DNA of 64,000 nt from Chamaea fasciata (Eukaryota > Chordata > Aves > Passeriformes > Sylviidae): NCBI GenBank assembly GCA_029207755.1, contig JARCOQ010000008.1, positions 24,355,021 to 24,419,020 on the forward strand, given 5' to 3'. The position numbers were made by a program, and so were the translations under genes. Every line of letters starts with the position of its first letter. Within the stretch, counting starts at the first letter, position 1. Below, one piece after another: positions 1-13,800 of the stretch. The notes under the pieces were generated by a model. That model made no database searches and was not told the DNA's origin. It was given only the letters and a program-made list of their open reading frames with translations.

Positions 1-3000
1 AACAGAAAGAAGGTCTCTCAGCCCCTTGGCCCAGGCTGCCCAAAGCAAGGGATTCTTTTAATTGTAGCCAACACTGATAGAATTGACTGTTCTTCAAGTC
101 ATTGATACTTTAACTCTCCATCTGTGCCAGTCACAGTCCTGTGTGAACTTCAGGTGTGCTGTCTAGTTCTGTCTGTGACATCATTACACATGGTCAGTAA
201 TATCATATTCCCTACTGAGCATAAAAATATGGTCTTAAATATGAATTCATCTTTGTTCATCTCACACCCTAATGTCTCATCTCGTTCAAGAACAAAACTT
301 TGTGAGCTTCTAACATGTGAGTAAGAAAGAAGCCACCAGAGATGTCACTAGAATAAGATGGGTCTCAGGACTGGAAAAAGAGGATCAGAGATCTTCATTC
401 AAAGCAGACAGAAAGCCTTCTGAAGAAAGTATAGGGGTGTGTGGAAGCTGTAAGACAGGCCAGTAGACTGGGTGGGGTGGAGGACAGCTGGGAAAGGGGT
501 GATGAAGTTAAGATGGAAAAAGTTGCTGGGTGGATCAAAGTCTAAACAAGGATTTATGAGAGGCATACAAGAAATCTGTAGGGTGAATACCATGACCAGT
601 GACACGATTCTACCATATTCTGAAGCTTTTGGAGTAGAGGATTAGACAGATTTCCCAGGAGAAGATTTTCTTCCCCAGTCCTTTACCTCTGCACTTCTCA
701 AGAGCTCTACACTTGTTCCTGAACCAGAGCCTCCATCTTCACTTTATTTTGCAGCCTTTTGCCTGTCACTGCTTTTAGTTTTCTTGCCTTGTGGCATGCT
801 CCTACAGATTCCAAGATGGCTGAGCACTGATTTCTCAGTTCACCCTCGGCAGGTTCTCTCCCCCTTTTTCATGATTTGTTTCCTCAAAATCATCTGGCTG
901 AGGGCTGAATGCCCTGAATTCCAAGAGTTCCTTTATTTGTGTTTCTTTTCTCTTCTTGGGAGATTAAATGATGCTGTGGGGTCTCCATCCTGGAACATAT
1001 CAGTGTTGGAAGTGGAGAGGGATTTCTGTCATGTCTAAATCTCCATCCTTTTTACACATTTCTTCTATTACTGAACAGCAGCAGGTAGAATGACAAAGAT
1101 AAAGAAAGCAAATCACCAAAGTTTAGAAAATCTTGGGTACTCTTTAGCCATCTCTGGTAAATACAAAGTTCCTGCAACTTCAGGGTGCAAGGAATTCACT
1201 CTGCTAGTGCTTCTGAAATCCATCTTATCACCATCCCTTGTCCTCAGCAGGCTTGGAAGGCACAAGCTGTCTAATTGAAGTGAAAGCAATTAACAGAGAC
1301 ATTTTTCCTACCCTTATTAAAGGGAGAAGAAGGCTTTGATATAGCACAATATCCACTAGATGATGCAATTAATTTATTTTGGCTGGCCAGTGCTCTTGCC
1401 TGGGTCTGTGTGTTATTAGAGGGTGGTGCAATGGTTGTTCTTCCCACTGCTTGCCGGCCCTAGGGTCAGGTTCTGCTCCACCAATAATATGACTCATCTC
1501 TGCATACAACAATTCCTCAAGTGATACCAGAGTGACTGCAACGTCAGTCAGCTTCCAATAATTTGAATCCAATAATGATGGCAACTTCCCCAGAACCCTT
1601 TTTAGAGAAGCTCACACACTTGTTTCTAACCACAGAATGAAAGTCAGCAGGGAACACGTTGGTTTTCACAAAATAACATGTGAGAAAGGCCCTAGGGTGG
1701 ATATCACTTACATTTCTGTTCTCATTAATATGCCACTTCATTAATGAATTAAGTTGGATGCCCTTGCAGAAAGACATACTTGTCCTAATGCAAAGGATTC
1801 CAGTGTGACAGGAGGCAACCCACTCAGCTTTGGCTGCACAATATAATTAAGCACCTTTGGGTTTAAGGCAGAGAAATGGTCATCTGACAACCCTGGTTCC
1901 AGTTGCCCTTTGGGTAGCTCAGAGTGCAGCTATCAGCTGTAAAAAGAATCAAAGCTAGCCTTAGATAAACAGATAAAAAAAAATTGATGTTAAAACCCTT
2001 CTTCTCCCCACGCTTCTAGTCTTTCTTTGCTAGTTTCTGTTAAATAAGTGTCTTCTAAGTCAAATGTGCAAGACAGCTAATTACAGAAGGTGGATTTATT
2101 AAGACAACCACATTTCTTGGAACCCTGGAAGAATTAAAGCAACATTCTATGTCAATTTTCCACAAAGTTATTAAGAAGTAAAGAGACCTCAGCCAACCCC
2201 ACCCCAGGTAACATGGTGCTGCTATGGGGTCATCCCCACTGTGTTTCTCTTGGTTAATGGATGCTAGGGAAGGGAAAACAATGGGATGGAGAATTTGCAT
2301 CCTCTGAGTTGAAGAAAGCTCTTTGGAGCAAGTAATGCAACTTGATATTAAATTAAATCCTTATGGTCTGCATAATAAGAACTACTAGTTATGCAGTAGT
2401 TCCAAAAGTTGTTCAGGGAAGCCAGGTTCTTTATGGCAAGGCACATGGACCTTAAAAAGAAACTGTTTTCAGAGGGTCATAAAGAAACTCAGGGCTAAAG
2501 AAACAGGGGTTTATTTTATAATATATCCTGTATGCATATTATTTCTCTTCCCTGTGTTTAAGATCATCCATAAGGATCTATGAATACAATCTAATACTTT
2601 CCCTCCAGTTTGACACTTGTTATGAACTTTCTCCTGTGTCAGGATGTAACTGTATCACTTACAGTACAGGAATTAAAAACAACACTCCTCTTTTCCTTTA
2701 GGTAAAACCCTGGACATGATTTGCTCATGAAGGCTGATGTTGTCCATAGGGAAGAAAACCTCAGCCATGATACTGGGAAGAAATCTTCACAGTTCTTAGA
2801 AATCGCTCATCTTTTCTGGAGACTTGGAACAGGATTTCCTGATGATCAGTGTAACAGATCAACTTGGAAGGGCACCTTGGATTTGACATTATTTTACAGT
2901 GATGAATTTAGTGTCTGCCTGTCCGACATAGAACAAGCAGTGAGAGCCAGTTAGGCAGATGAATGTGTTCTGACAATAGCATCTGTAGGACAGAGGCATA

Positions 3001-4461
3001 TTTTTGCCAGGAAACATTCAGTACTTTTAAATATTTGATATTTTTAAGGTTTTTTTTTCATTTTCAAGTATTTGTTAATATTTATTCCACATGGGTGACA
3101 TATCCGAAAACACCACAAGATTCATGAAGATTCATTCACTTTATACGCTGTGGGCATTTTAAGGTCTTGACTGTGTTGCATTCAGGAGCAGTTCTGCTCT
3201 GCTGGAAATTACCATTAGTATTTCACTGGGAATTGAAATAAAATCCTACCAAAATTACAGCATATTTGACCAAAAAAAGGATGTCCAGGCATGTTTCCTG
3301 CTGAATAGGTACACATAAATCCCTTTGCAGTAGCAGGGTATTATATTGTGGACTCTCTGGAAATCAGTGCCAAGTTCACTGTGAACACACAAAATGTTTT
3401 GTAATACCCCTGTCGTGGCTCAGAACTGATACCAGAGAAAGGAAAAAAATATTGATCTCCTGCCCAAATTCTTCCTTATAATGAGTATGTGTGAGACTAA
3501 CTATGATCTCATGGAAACCTCTATTTTGTGGTCATTAGGTATTATTTACATGTCATCAAACTGGCTGTGTTACCTGCTCTGTCCCCTACAACTCTCCTCC
3601 AGCAAAATCGTTGCTGTATCAAAGAAGGAATCTACCTGAAACTCCTCACACCACCAGTTGTACGTTAACCTCTTGTTTACTGATGTTTAACTCAGAAAAG
3701 ATCAGCTGCAAATGAAATGAAAGTACAGACATGCAAACAGCATCTTCCAAAATAGGGCCAATGCTCACTGCTGTACTATGCTGCCAGAAAAGGACTGGTT
3801 ATCTGAACCAATGGGAATACTGGGTAGGGGGAGTATGAGATTATTCCTACTGCTATTGTTACCCTGCTACCACACAGGGTATATTAGGTGATCTCCATAT
3901 GCATAGAAAGATATGACCCACTCATCTCTTTGCTGAAAGCTCATATTCCATGGCTGGCAATATTCAAAGGGTGGAAAAGATCAGAACAGTATTTGCCCGA
4001 ATTACTGCTGTAGATTTTTCCCCAGGTTTTGCCTCAGTAGATTATAATACATCTGTTAGCAGGGTCTGACTTGCACTCTGTGACAAAAGATGCAACCCTG
4101 TTGTCAATCAGTGTGTGTGGCCGTAATTTGACAAACACAATATGAATGAGTTTGATGCAGGTTCAGTGTTTAAAGATACATGTAACACATTCCTGGCTTT
4201 TTACCATGGGTTTTAGGGTTGTCTTGTTCTACTGATACAATACACACCAGCTGTACTTCTCTGCCTCTCAGCCAGCTGACACTTATACACCCTGGGGAAC
4301 CTTGAAGAGGCACAGATGCTTCTGTTTCTCCCATGTAACTCCAGGCTCCTAACAAAGATGTAAAATTAAGGGAAAGTCTATTGAAACTCCCTCCATAATC
4401 AGTTGAGGAAGGTTCATCACAGCTAAGACCTTAAGCATTCTTTGAGGAACCTTGTATTTAT
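1..4461. other. Unique non-coding sequence, no gene seen
   Basis: No open frame here exceeds about 85 codons, and none shows a recognisable domain. Base composition is moderately AT-rich with few CpG. At about 1885-1960 there is a faint resemblance to the middle of an MIR SINE, too weak to call. I see no clear promoter, exon or RNA gene. This is either intergenic DNA or part of a long intron. Confidence 0.6.
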
Positions 4462-5042
4462 GGTGTGGCCAGCAGGACTAGGGCAGTGATCTTCTGCCTG
4501 CACTTGGCACTGGCCAGGCCATACCTGAAACCAGTGTTTAGTCTGGGGCCTCTCACTAGGAGAAAAACATCATGGGACTGGAGTGTGTCCAGAGAAGGGC
4601 AATGAGGCTGGTGAAGGGTCTGGAGCACAACTCCTGTGAGGAGTGGTTGAGGGAGATGGGGGTGTTTAGCCTGGAGAAGGTGAGGCTCAGGGAGGAGGAC
4701 CTTATCACACTCTACAACTGCCTGAAAGGAGGATGTAGCCAGGTGGGCATGAGTCTCTTCTCACACAATGTGATAGGACAGGAGAAAATGGCCTCAAGTT
4801 GCAGGAAGAGAGGTTTAGATTAGACATTGGGAAAAAAATGCTTCATCAAGTATTGTCAAACACTGGAACAGGTTGCCCAAGGAAATGACACAGCTGCCAT
4901 CCCTGGAGGTATTTAAAAGATGTGTAGATGTGGCACTTGGGGATGTGGTTTAGTGATGGACTTGGCAGTGTTGGGTTAATGATTGGATTTAATGATCTTA
5001 AAAGTCTTTTCAACCTAAACAATTCTGTTCCTGTTATTCTAC
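4462..5042 (+). mobile_element. CR1 LINE, 5'-truncated 3' end
   Basis: This is the 3' end of a chicken-repeat-1 (CR1) non-LTR retrotransposon in plus orientation. It opens with the conserved stretch around 'GTGGCCAGCAGGA' and keeps the end of ORF2. A frame at 4572-4820 gives [27 protein letters not shown] and [12 protein letters not shown], which match the usual CR1 ORF2 C-terminus. The 3' untranslated part follows ('AACAGGTTGCCCA' near 4867, 'CCATCCCTGGAGGTATTTAAA' near 4897) and ends in the 'CAACCTAAACAATTCTG' tail near 5030. The element lacks most of ORF2, including the endonuclease and reverse transcriptase, so it is dead. Truncation at the 5' end is normal for CR1. Small differences across its length suggest moderate age. 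Confidence 0.95.
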
Positions 5043-8000
5043 TCATAGATTACAGATGTAGGGTTCTGAGTGCTTAAAATTAGATGTGACGAATCCGGAC
5101 ATTAAAGCGGAAGTTCAAAGCAGAGTGGAGAGCTCCTGCACAAGAGGTTTACCTGAATTTTAAGATCTGTAACACAGCCGTAAACCATTTAAGAACCTTA
5201 CCCTGCGGTAAGGGCATCTTCTCTGGTGTATAATCCTTACTAGTTTGCACTGTTCTGCTTGATTCCCTGAAGGAATCATATCAGTCCATAGTGAGAAGAC
5301 CTTACAGAGAATGGCAGCTGTCATTAGGCAATGCTCAGAGTGAAAGCACAGTGAGTACTCAAAATTTCAAGGCAATGATTTATGAACTCTGAGGAGAGAT
5401 ATTACCGAGACTGCTTTCCTTTTGATACTTTCATGCTAAGGTATGTTGTCTTCTCACTGAAGATCATGAAAACAAGGAAGGTAGATCTAAGCAGAAAAAG
5501 TGGTAAGTGTCTGACTGGTGTCACAAAGAGAAAGCAGCACAAATCCTAAGACTAGAACTTTTAAGTCCAGATTGGAGTTCCTGTGTTACTGAAACCTTCA
5601 TATGTGATGGTGGTCAGCCTCCTTAAAAGTAGATCCACATATATTTAGGTGTAGCAACCATCAAGTATGACTTAACCTCATTCCAGGTTCCACTTTGAAG
5701 TAGGTAGGCTCAAGTAGAAGAAAAAATTAGATTAATAAATTGCCCTAATTTCCTACTGGAAATGCCAAAACATGGAGTGACCTAAAACTCTGCCTCCTGC
5801 TCTGAGCATCAGGAAAATACCAGGATTGCCAATTTTCCCTTCCTCCCTAGATGTAAGTGGATGTGCCATTTTTAAATAAAAACTCAAAGAGAAACCAGTC
5901 TTTGCAGATATATTGATATTTTGTTACAATGCTAGGTGAATCAGAGGAAAATCCATATCCACCAGGAAAAAAAAATACCCACACTGATCTGAGACAGAAG
6001 GTTTTCAGAAGGTTTTATTTCTGAATTGGCTCAAAATATTTTGAGTCAGATGAGTTCAATAATGAGTTACTTTCCAGTTACAGTGCAGGGTTACAGTTTA
6101 GGACATTTTCTCAGTAGATGGGACACTCTTTGTTTTCCTATAATGCAATGCAGATGTTTTTCTCTTTGCTCTGTGGAAGGATGATTATCTATATGGGTTT
6201 TCAGAGCTTTCACACAATCCAGACATGGAGCCTGAAAAGAGCAAACTTCCAAACTACATGTCCCAGAAGGCTGTAACACAAGGGAAAAGCTCAGAAATGA
6301 CCTGAAATAGAGCATTTTGGGGTCATTTTGACACACCACAGGAAAACATTTTGATTTCAGGAATGGTGAAATATTTTGTTTTGCTTGAAAATGTCAGGCA
6401 AAATGTTGTGACTTTGCCAGAAAAAGTTTTTGGTGTGTTTTTTTTTTTCCCCAAAATTTCCACCCAGAGAAAAAATCTTGACATTTCAGCTCTTTGTTCC
6501 AATGTGGGATGAAAACAAACATTGAAATGTCAGGATTTGCAGCAGGATGAATTTTGCCAAATTTTTGGCGTAATGCCTTGGCCCCAGAATTTAAATCTTA
6601 CTTTGAAGTATGGGTGGATGCTCAGAGGGTGGAAGGCATTTTGTAAAAGAGTATCATATGTTCATAGGAACCTAGACACCTCTGTGTTCCTGTTCCTGCA
6701 ATGTTTTACACCATTTAAAGATTGCAGTTAACAGGTAGTGGATGCAAATAAACTGGAAGATAGCACAAATCAACACAGAAATTCTTGTCTATTTACTTAG
6801 TTTTCGCTCCTTCTGTAAGTGGGGAAACTGCCTTAGCTCTGTATCTGATTTTAACTTGATTAATGAAAATCAGGAATAGTGGGAAGTTCTTGTCTTGAAG
6901 TCATTTGGAGTGATGCTTGAGTGAGGAAGGAGGAAGAATAAAAAAACAAGTCAACCTTGGATGGCTTGGCACAATGCAAGCTTTGGAGATATCTCAGCAA
7001 GTATGGCAAATGTGGTAATATGCCCTATTGGCTGTAAGTAATTACGGAGCATAAATCTGGACTACTGTCACAATTCACTCTGTAAAAATATCATCAGAGG
7101 GATTTGGTTCTGCCAGCATTGAACAATACATTGGTGGGAATCAGGATTATGTGTGGACATTGCTTTATGGGGCACAGACACATTGACAGAAGTATTTATA
7201 CTTTTACTGCCCTCATGGATTCCTCAGAACACCACCCTTTACGTGGCCAAGCACAAACTGCAAACTAAAAAAATAAAGAAATATAGAGGAATTGGAAAAC
7301 ACTTTCTGCTGTCTCTGGATAATCCAATCATTCCAGCAGCAGACATCAGTAGCTGCTTTGGAATACCACACATGAACACCTTGAAGTGGTAGTACATGTC
7401 AAAGCTCCAAAGGCCAGGCTGTGTTTAGGTGCAGAAAAGCACAAGGTTGGTGTACAAAAGAGCATTTTTCAGTCAGCCCAGAACCCAAACTTCAAGAGGC
7501 CTGAGGTAAATATTAGTTCAGGACTCCAGGAAATGTAGCATGTACAGAGAAACTCTTCCCTGTTTCTTCTGGACATCCAGTCATCAGAAATGGGAAGCTC
7601 TGATCAGATTACCACACTTGGAAGCCACCAGTGGCCCTGTCCTTCAGGAGTTATCCTCATCCTTTTGGCCACAGGGGCTGCTGGACTTTGCATACTTCCT
7701 GGCAGCCACTGTCCATCCCAACCCTCGCAAAGGTGGGTCACTGCATATAGTCATCTCTACAATCTGGAACTGGCCTAGAGACACTCACTTGAACTTCCCA
7801 AAATTGAGAAATCTCTTTGTACCATCGGATAAATAAAGGTGCTTTACTTTTCCATTTTACACATGATTCTTTGAATCCGCAGGTTCATGGCCATTTCCTT
7901 GGACAGATGTTGAATTTTTGCTGAACAAGAAGGGAAAACTCTCCCCTCCTATTCTAAATTTTTGATGTTACTGGGCTAACAGATCTGAAAAGATCTGAAC

Positions 8001-9554
8001 AACCTAATCTAGGAGTTTCTAATATGTACAATCAAAAATAGTCAGAGGGATACAGACATTGCAGGCAGTCCAGAAAATGGAATGAGGTATTTTCAAAATC
8101 CCAGGTGGCTTTTTTCACAAATTCTCAAACAGCGAACTCCCAGAGGAGATCACTTTGAGTGCACAGGGAACATGCAGTTACTTGAGTAATTTGTGAAGGG
8201 TATATTTCACAGTGCAATGAAGATGCTAGACAATGTATGAGTGCTAAAAATCATGTCAAGGCTGCTAGAATTACACCTTTATTATTTATTTCACAGTCTC
8301 TGAGATGTGGGATGAACTGAATTAAATGCAGTACCTTTTCACTAGGAAAAACATTTTTTTTTTTACAAGAAGATTTTTGTATTCATGTAACGCACAAAAT
8401 TTTGCAACGAGACTGATTTCCTCAAGGAATAGGTGATTTGTCTCAGCTGGGCAGGGAAAAAAGGCCAACATTCCTTCACCTCTACAGTACTGTGCTTTGT
8501 CACCAAAAGATACCAGCAACTAAGACCAAAAGGTTGTTCTGGCTTCAGGTGTCTTGTAAAGAAAGAAACAAGGAGAGTTTTGTGGCTAAAAGATCATGAA
8601 CCCATTTGCACTCAAGGAAAAAGATGAAGGTGAGTGGGACTTTCAGAAACAGAGGAACCTGTCTTTTCCTCCACCTTGAGTTCATTGGGAAATTGACCTT
8701 TTAAAGATGGTCCCTCAACTACATAAATTGAACAGTTTGTGGTCTGGACCGCTATTTTATAAAAGTTATCACATTTCTCAGGCTTGACAAGCAAACTTTG
8801 TCAAGAGACATTCTACGTACTTTTATTACTTCACATGAATGCCACTCTCACTCTGGGACAAAATCATCACCTTTTCAGGCCTCTCATCCCCTGAAGAGAG
8901 AAACTGGCCACAGTGCTTATTCTGCTCTGAGTCCCAGCCATGCCCTGAGCCGTGGGCTGCCTCACAGATGCCTCCAGCCTGCCTGCAGACCGCCTCCGCA
9001 GGCAGGCCAAGTCCTGTTCTATCCAGCTGGCAGAGTCAAACCTACCTGCAAGGATGCTCTCCAGCTATGCAAGAGGCCATGGCCAAAGCCTTAGCATGTG
9101 GGCAGGAGGCAAGCACAGTCTTGAGGCCACTGTTAGCAGATAGTAAAGACATGTCCAGAAAAGTCAAGTAAGAACCTTAAGGAGTGACAGCTCTGAAGAC
9201 ATTGACCCAAGGTAAGAGGCCATATTAGTATGGAAGCCAAAAATAACATATGCTACTCAGCCTGAACAGTCCCTTCCCAGTAACCTAAGAAAAACTCTCA
9301 GTGAAACATGGCTGAGGCACTACCTTGCATGTGAAAAGAATCTGTCTTATATCCAAGATGTCTGTCCTTTGCCTAATAAAAAAAATGTTACATTCTCCTT
9401 TCCCTTCTGAACACAAATGATTTCCAAGGATGCAAAATTGTTTTAAATGATTTTCATATATCATTACTAAGGCAACAATTAGAAGTCTGGATTAGACTTC
9501 ACCCTACTTTTTTCCTAAGTGCTGTAAATTCTGACTCTGAAGGAGTTGGCTCTT
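5043..9554. other. Unique non-coding sequence, no gene seen
   Basis: This 4.5 kb stretch contains only short open frames. The longest are about 98-110 codons near 7540-7836 and 8798-9171, in overlapping frames of a locally GC-richer patch, without recognisable protein motifs. There are short T and A runs near 6437 and 8353. I saw no convincing repeat family, exon or RNA gene. Confidence 0.55.
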
Positions 9555-9722
9555 CTACACATTTTCTAACACTCGTTTCTTCAACTCGGCACAATGCTGC
9601 CTAACACCCATCATGTTATTTTGCATCTCCCAATGAACCTGGTGTAGCTCCAGTGCCAGACTGCACTGCAAGGTGTAAGCATCATCAGAACAAACCTGTT
9701 GCTGTGGTGGCTGAGCATCCAT
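9555..9722 (-). other. Unclassified short open frame, possible terminal exon or exon relic
   Basis: On the minus strand an ATG at 9722 opens a 55-codon frame ending in TAG at 9555. Its product is hydrophilic and looks helical: a Gln-rich start, then SLALELHQVHWEMQNNMM and a Lys/Arg-containing end (AELKKRVLENV). The frame is open further upstream, and the pyrimidine-rich stretch ending 'CTTCATCAG' (about 9754-9762, read on the minus strand) could serve as a splice acceptor, so a last exon is conceivable. Against this, the frame is short, no family is recognised, and similar frames occur by chance. I assign no function. Confidence 0.15.
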
Positions 9723-9892
9723 GGCATCCAGAGAGATGGATTCCAAACTGATGCTGATGAAGAGCAGACAGCAAATTTTTCACTGAATAAGTAAACACTG
9801 GACAATTCAACGTGAGCAGAACTAACCAGCCCGAGGGGAAAGAAAACAACAAAAGGAAGAAAAAGAAAAAAATCCATGCAGTTCCCACTGCT

Positions 9893-9894
<2 letters not shown>

Positions 9895-9926
<32 letters not shown>
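9895..9926. repeat. 32-base poly(T) run
   Basis: An uninterrupted run of 32 T follows an A-rich stretch (9841-9872). It could be the poly(A) tail of a minus-strand retroposed copy whose body would lie at higher coordinates. I found no flanking target-site duplication and no AATAAA signal close by, so it is best recorded as a homopolymer. Confidence 0.9.
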
Positions 9927-9929
<3 letters not shown>

Positions 9930-10214
9930 TAGAATAACTGAATGTTCCCAACTTCCTCACAAGGGAAATGATTTTATGTGCTAATGTTAGAGGAGAGGTT
10001 TGGAGGCTGCCTCAGTGAATGGAGTCATGCAAGGTAGCATGGAAAAAGTAAAGGCAAACAGTGGTGGAAGAACAGTGATAATAAAACATATCTTAAAAAG
10101 AAAAACAGAGCACTGTTCCCAAAAGGTGTTGGGAGCTGAAATACTTTCAAAGGGGAACTGTTGCCCCTTTTTGCCTTAAGGCAACCACAAGGCTGTGTTG
10201 ATGGAGCGGAGAGG

Positions 10215-10332
10215 GACAGTGGACAAGGTGCTGTATTAGGACTCAACTGGGCAGGGTTCTATTCCTGACTTAAATCCCAACACGCCATGTAACCCTAGGC
10301 AAGTTCCTCCCCTTTCCTGGGACCCATCTTTC
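10215..10332 (+). mobile_element. MIR-like (amniote CORE-SINE) fragment
   Basis: From memory of the family, the order of blocks matches an amniote MIR: an 'AGGACTCA' block (near 10238), 'GGGTTCTATTCCTG' (10255-10268, the tRNA-derived B-box side), then 'TGTAACCCTAGGCAAGTTCC' (about 10289-10308, equivalent to 'TGTGACCTTGGGCAAGTCAC') and a final part equivalent to 'CAGTTTCCTCATCTG'. Divergence is high, as expected for an element that stopped moving early in amniote history. It has no coding capacity. Confidence 0.7.
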
Positions 10333-10680
10333 CTCCTACTGTTTGCCTGTCTTCTACAGTGTACCTGTGACCTCTGGGGCAGGGAAGAAGACAATGTTCC
10401 AAAGCTGAGAACATTCTGGGAGTGTCTTATTTGAACAGAAGTCCTCTGAGCAGCCAGAAGCCTTGCTGGTGAAAACACTCCTGTCTCCCTGGCTTCATCA
10501 ATATTTTGCCAGGAAGCAGCTGAGCTCTTGGCAGCTCTGATGCTCCAGGCATCCTCAGTGGCACCAGGAAATGGCTTTGAAGTGTGGGATTTTCCTGAAT
10601 GGCAGGGATTCCCCACATTTTCCCAATCCAAGATCCAAGACAGTAGCCCTGGAATTCCCAGAATTCAGAGCAGTTTGCTG

Positions 10681-10802
10681 ATTTTTTTTTCATCCTTTTT
10701 CTTTTACTTTTTTTTGCTTCAGAAAACAGTCAGGAAAAAGTCTTTTCATTCCTCCTGTCCTACCCTCTAAAAAAAAAAAAAAAGAAAAAAAAAGAAAGAA
10801 AA
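10681..10802. repeat. Opposed T-rich and A-rich tracts
   Basis: A T-rich tract (10682-10715) is followed about 55 bases later by an A-rich tract (10769-10802, runs of 15 and 9 A separated by G). The two could pair in single-stranded form. Low-complexity sequence; no insertion footprint was recognised. Confidence 0.8.
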
Positions 10803-13800
10803 TCCAACAGTAGACTCTACTACATCCAAAATTATGTCTGCCCTTTCCCTACAAAATTAGAAAAGAAACACATTTTTAAAACATTGGAATTGATCAGGAT
10901 GTCATTCCTGCTAAGAGCTGTAGGACAGAATCCTTATGTCCCTCCTTAACCTTCCAGATATGAGCAAATGAACAGCAGTGTCTGTGTCAGACCACAAGTT
11001 CAGCTGTGTTGGCATCCATAACTAGTAGATTTCAGGGGACATTATGGACAGCAAAAACATGTTTTGAACCTTCCTCAGAGCACCCTTCCTCACTCAAGTC
11101 CTCTGTGGCTCTTGCTGAATCAGAGCTGTGTTTCAGAAAAAGTATTTTCTTCCTAAAATCTTTCTAGTAAGGATTTAAAGCCAGGTAAGCAACCGGTGGA
11201 GTGAAGCTGGCTTAGCTAAGCATGGTGAGGAAATATCTATTTTCATTAGTGCTGAACAGCCTGGCTTCACTGGCACTGCCTTCAAAGGCTGACTGTGGGA
11301 TTCTAGACTCCATTTACTGTCTATAGAGACAGATATGTACCCTCAGGAAGCAATTCATCTCATCTTGGTCTATGTGTCCCCACATTTCACCTCTTCCCTC
11401 CTCCCTGTAAAGGTAGTCTAGGGTGTCTAGCTCAGCTTTAGAAAACTAAATTTTAGATTTTCACACTGGGGTGAATTTCCCCTACAAGTACCAAGTATCT
11501 GTGACAGACATCACAGGATCACAGGTAACAACTAGACCAAGAAAGTATGATGTTTTTATAACTGTGCTGTTACTACCCTGGCTGATGGAAGAGATATCTG
11601 TGGAAAACAAGTGGTATAGTCAACAATCGCAAGATGCAGCCCAGGAAACTCCTGAAGTAGCAGCTGTGGTATCTGAGAGGAGATCCCAAGGAAAAGATCA
11701 CTCAGACTTTCTCACTCTCTTTTCCTTCCACTCTCAGAGACAGGGTGCAGGATCAGGGATTGAAGGTTGTTTGAAAGTCTGACTCTGTGATAGTTATCTT
11801 TTTATTTCTTTTTGTAATAGCTCACCTAGAAGCTAATGGGATATAAATACGTCTTAATAATGATAGGCATGGAGAAGCAGAAATGTTCACCCATGTGGGA
11901 AATGTCCCATTGGAGTCCTTACCACTGTCAGACACTGAAGACAGAGAATTGCATAGAAAAAAGTGTCTCAATCCCCACTTCAGCATTTAAATCACTTCGC
12001 CATCCTATTTTCACCACAGGGAAGGAAACACAGACTTTTTGATTTCCTGCTCTTAGCCACCTTGGGTCCTACATCTTTCAGGTCAATAGAGGCTGCACTA
12101 TGCTAGGAGTACTGCACATGGGAGTCTTCACAGCGCAGGTGTGTCCAGCAGCAATTGATACATGGATTTTTATCTTAATAACTCAATAACATCTTGAATA
12201 ACCAGCTCTTGATTAAAAGAGGTTCAGACATACATAGAAGATCATATACTGCTTTTTCTCCCTCTCTCCTGCTTTACTGTATCTAAATGCTATGTTCTCT
12301 TGGGAGTGTGGTTTCTGGAAGGCAGCTGGTCATTGACACAGGAGAAAAGCTCTGAACATTTAATAAATTAAAAAGACTTAATGAAATAAAAATATTCATG
12401 ACAAAGAAAACCTATTTTCTGCATTAAAATTCTCCCAAATAATGAGCTTTTCACAAGACTCTAGAGATGGGGTTTGGAACTTTCACAGCCAACAATGAAA
12501 GGGTTGTGTACCAGGGTCCTAAATCGATTAGAGGCTTTATCTCAGAATTATCTCCTTTTCCTTCTCCTCAGCAGCTGCTTAAACTACCACTGTACTGCTT
12601 AGAAAGACTCAGTCCTTGAGATGGACCTCAAATTCCTTTTGGACCCTCCACCCTCTCCATTGCCAACCAAGCCTTCACTTCATAAGCACACAGCCCTTAA
12701 TTTGATTTCCACCCCTTGGGATTTACATCTTTGATGTAATTCTGTTAACGTCAAAGACATTATGGCAAGGACTCATCTGGGATCTTGTGTACGGTTGTTG
12801 TGTTCCAGGCTGGAGGAATTCACATTCCTCCACCACACCCAAATCTGCCCTGGGTTATCAATACTCTGATAAGCCATTCAAATAACTTCAGACTGGTTAA
12901 GGAATTTATCTACTCATACTTTCTTCCTTCATTTTCCCTGGGCTCCCTCCCCTTTGATTTTTCAATTTTCAGCCATGACATTCCTGCTGATTCCTAGATC
13001 TCTGGATTCCTACCTACTCCTTCTGTTGTTGCTAACACACAACTCTGTCTGGAGCCAGATTTAATTAGACCACAAGAAAAATGAACCACAATGAAGTTAC
13101 ATCAAGGGTGCAATTTCAAGACACAAGAGCCAGGAAACAGAGAAGACTAACAAAACAAAACAAAACGAAACTAAACTAAACTAAAAACCAAACCAAACTA
13201 GAAAAGAAGAGGAAAATTTTACAACAAACTTTGTCCTAACCCTTTACTGTCCCACCTCTAGCACAGCTATTATGTTCAAACACAGTTTATACAATAAGCA
13301 GTTGATGAGGAAAAGCCTTGGAAGGAGAAGGAAAGCCTGGAGAGGAGCTGTCGGAACACTTTGGCCCTATATCTTTATTGTGTGTGGGTTTGATGCTGTG
13401 CCAAGTTTTATGACACTTAGATCAAGGTTGCTCTCTGCAGTGATGCACCATTGCAGCTAAATCACCTACCCATCATGGAATTTACAATGATTTCACTGTG
13501 CTTTGGTTCAGAACATGTTGTCATTACCTTCCCTTTTTTATTACCCCAAATGCCTTTCCAGCTCACAGCATACAATGCTTCAGGAACTTCTTTGCTGCCA
13601 TGATTGTATGTCATTGTGTAAATTCAGCAATGAATACAATAGAGACCTGGTCTATCCCAAGGCCTCCAGGCACTGATGTAATAGAAATAATAAAGCATAA
13701 TCATAAGGGAGAAAATGGCATGTAGCTCTGCCATGTGGAGTATGGAAATGGATGTGGGTGACTGATGCTGATGTAATTCACTCCTACCAAATGGAGGCAA

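Noticed and set aside
1885..1960. Weak resemblance to the middle of an MIR SINE
   Set aside because: Only scattered short matches, without the diagnostic CTCAGTTTCC or GGGCAAGT blocks.
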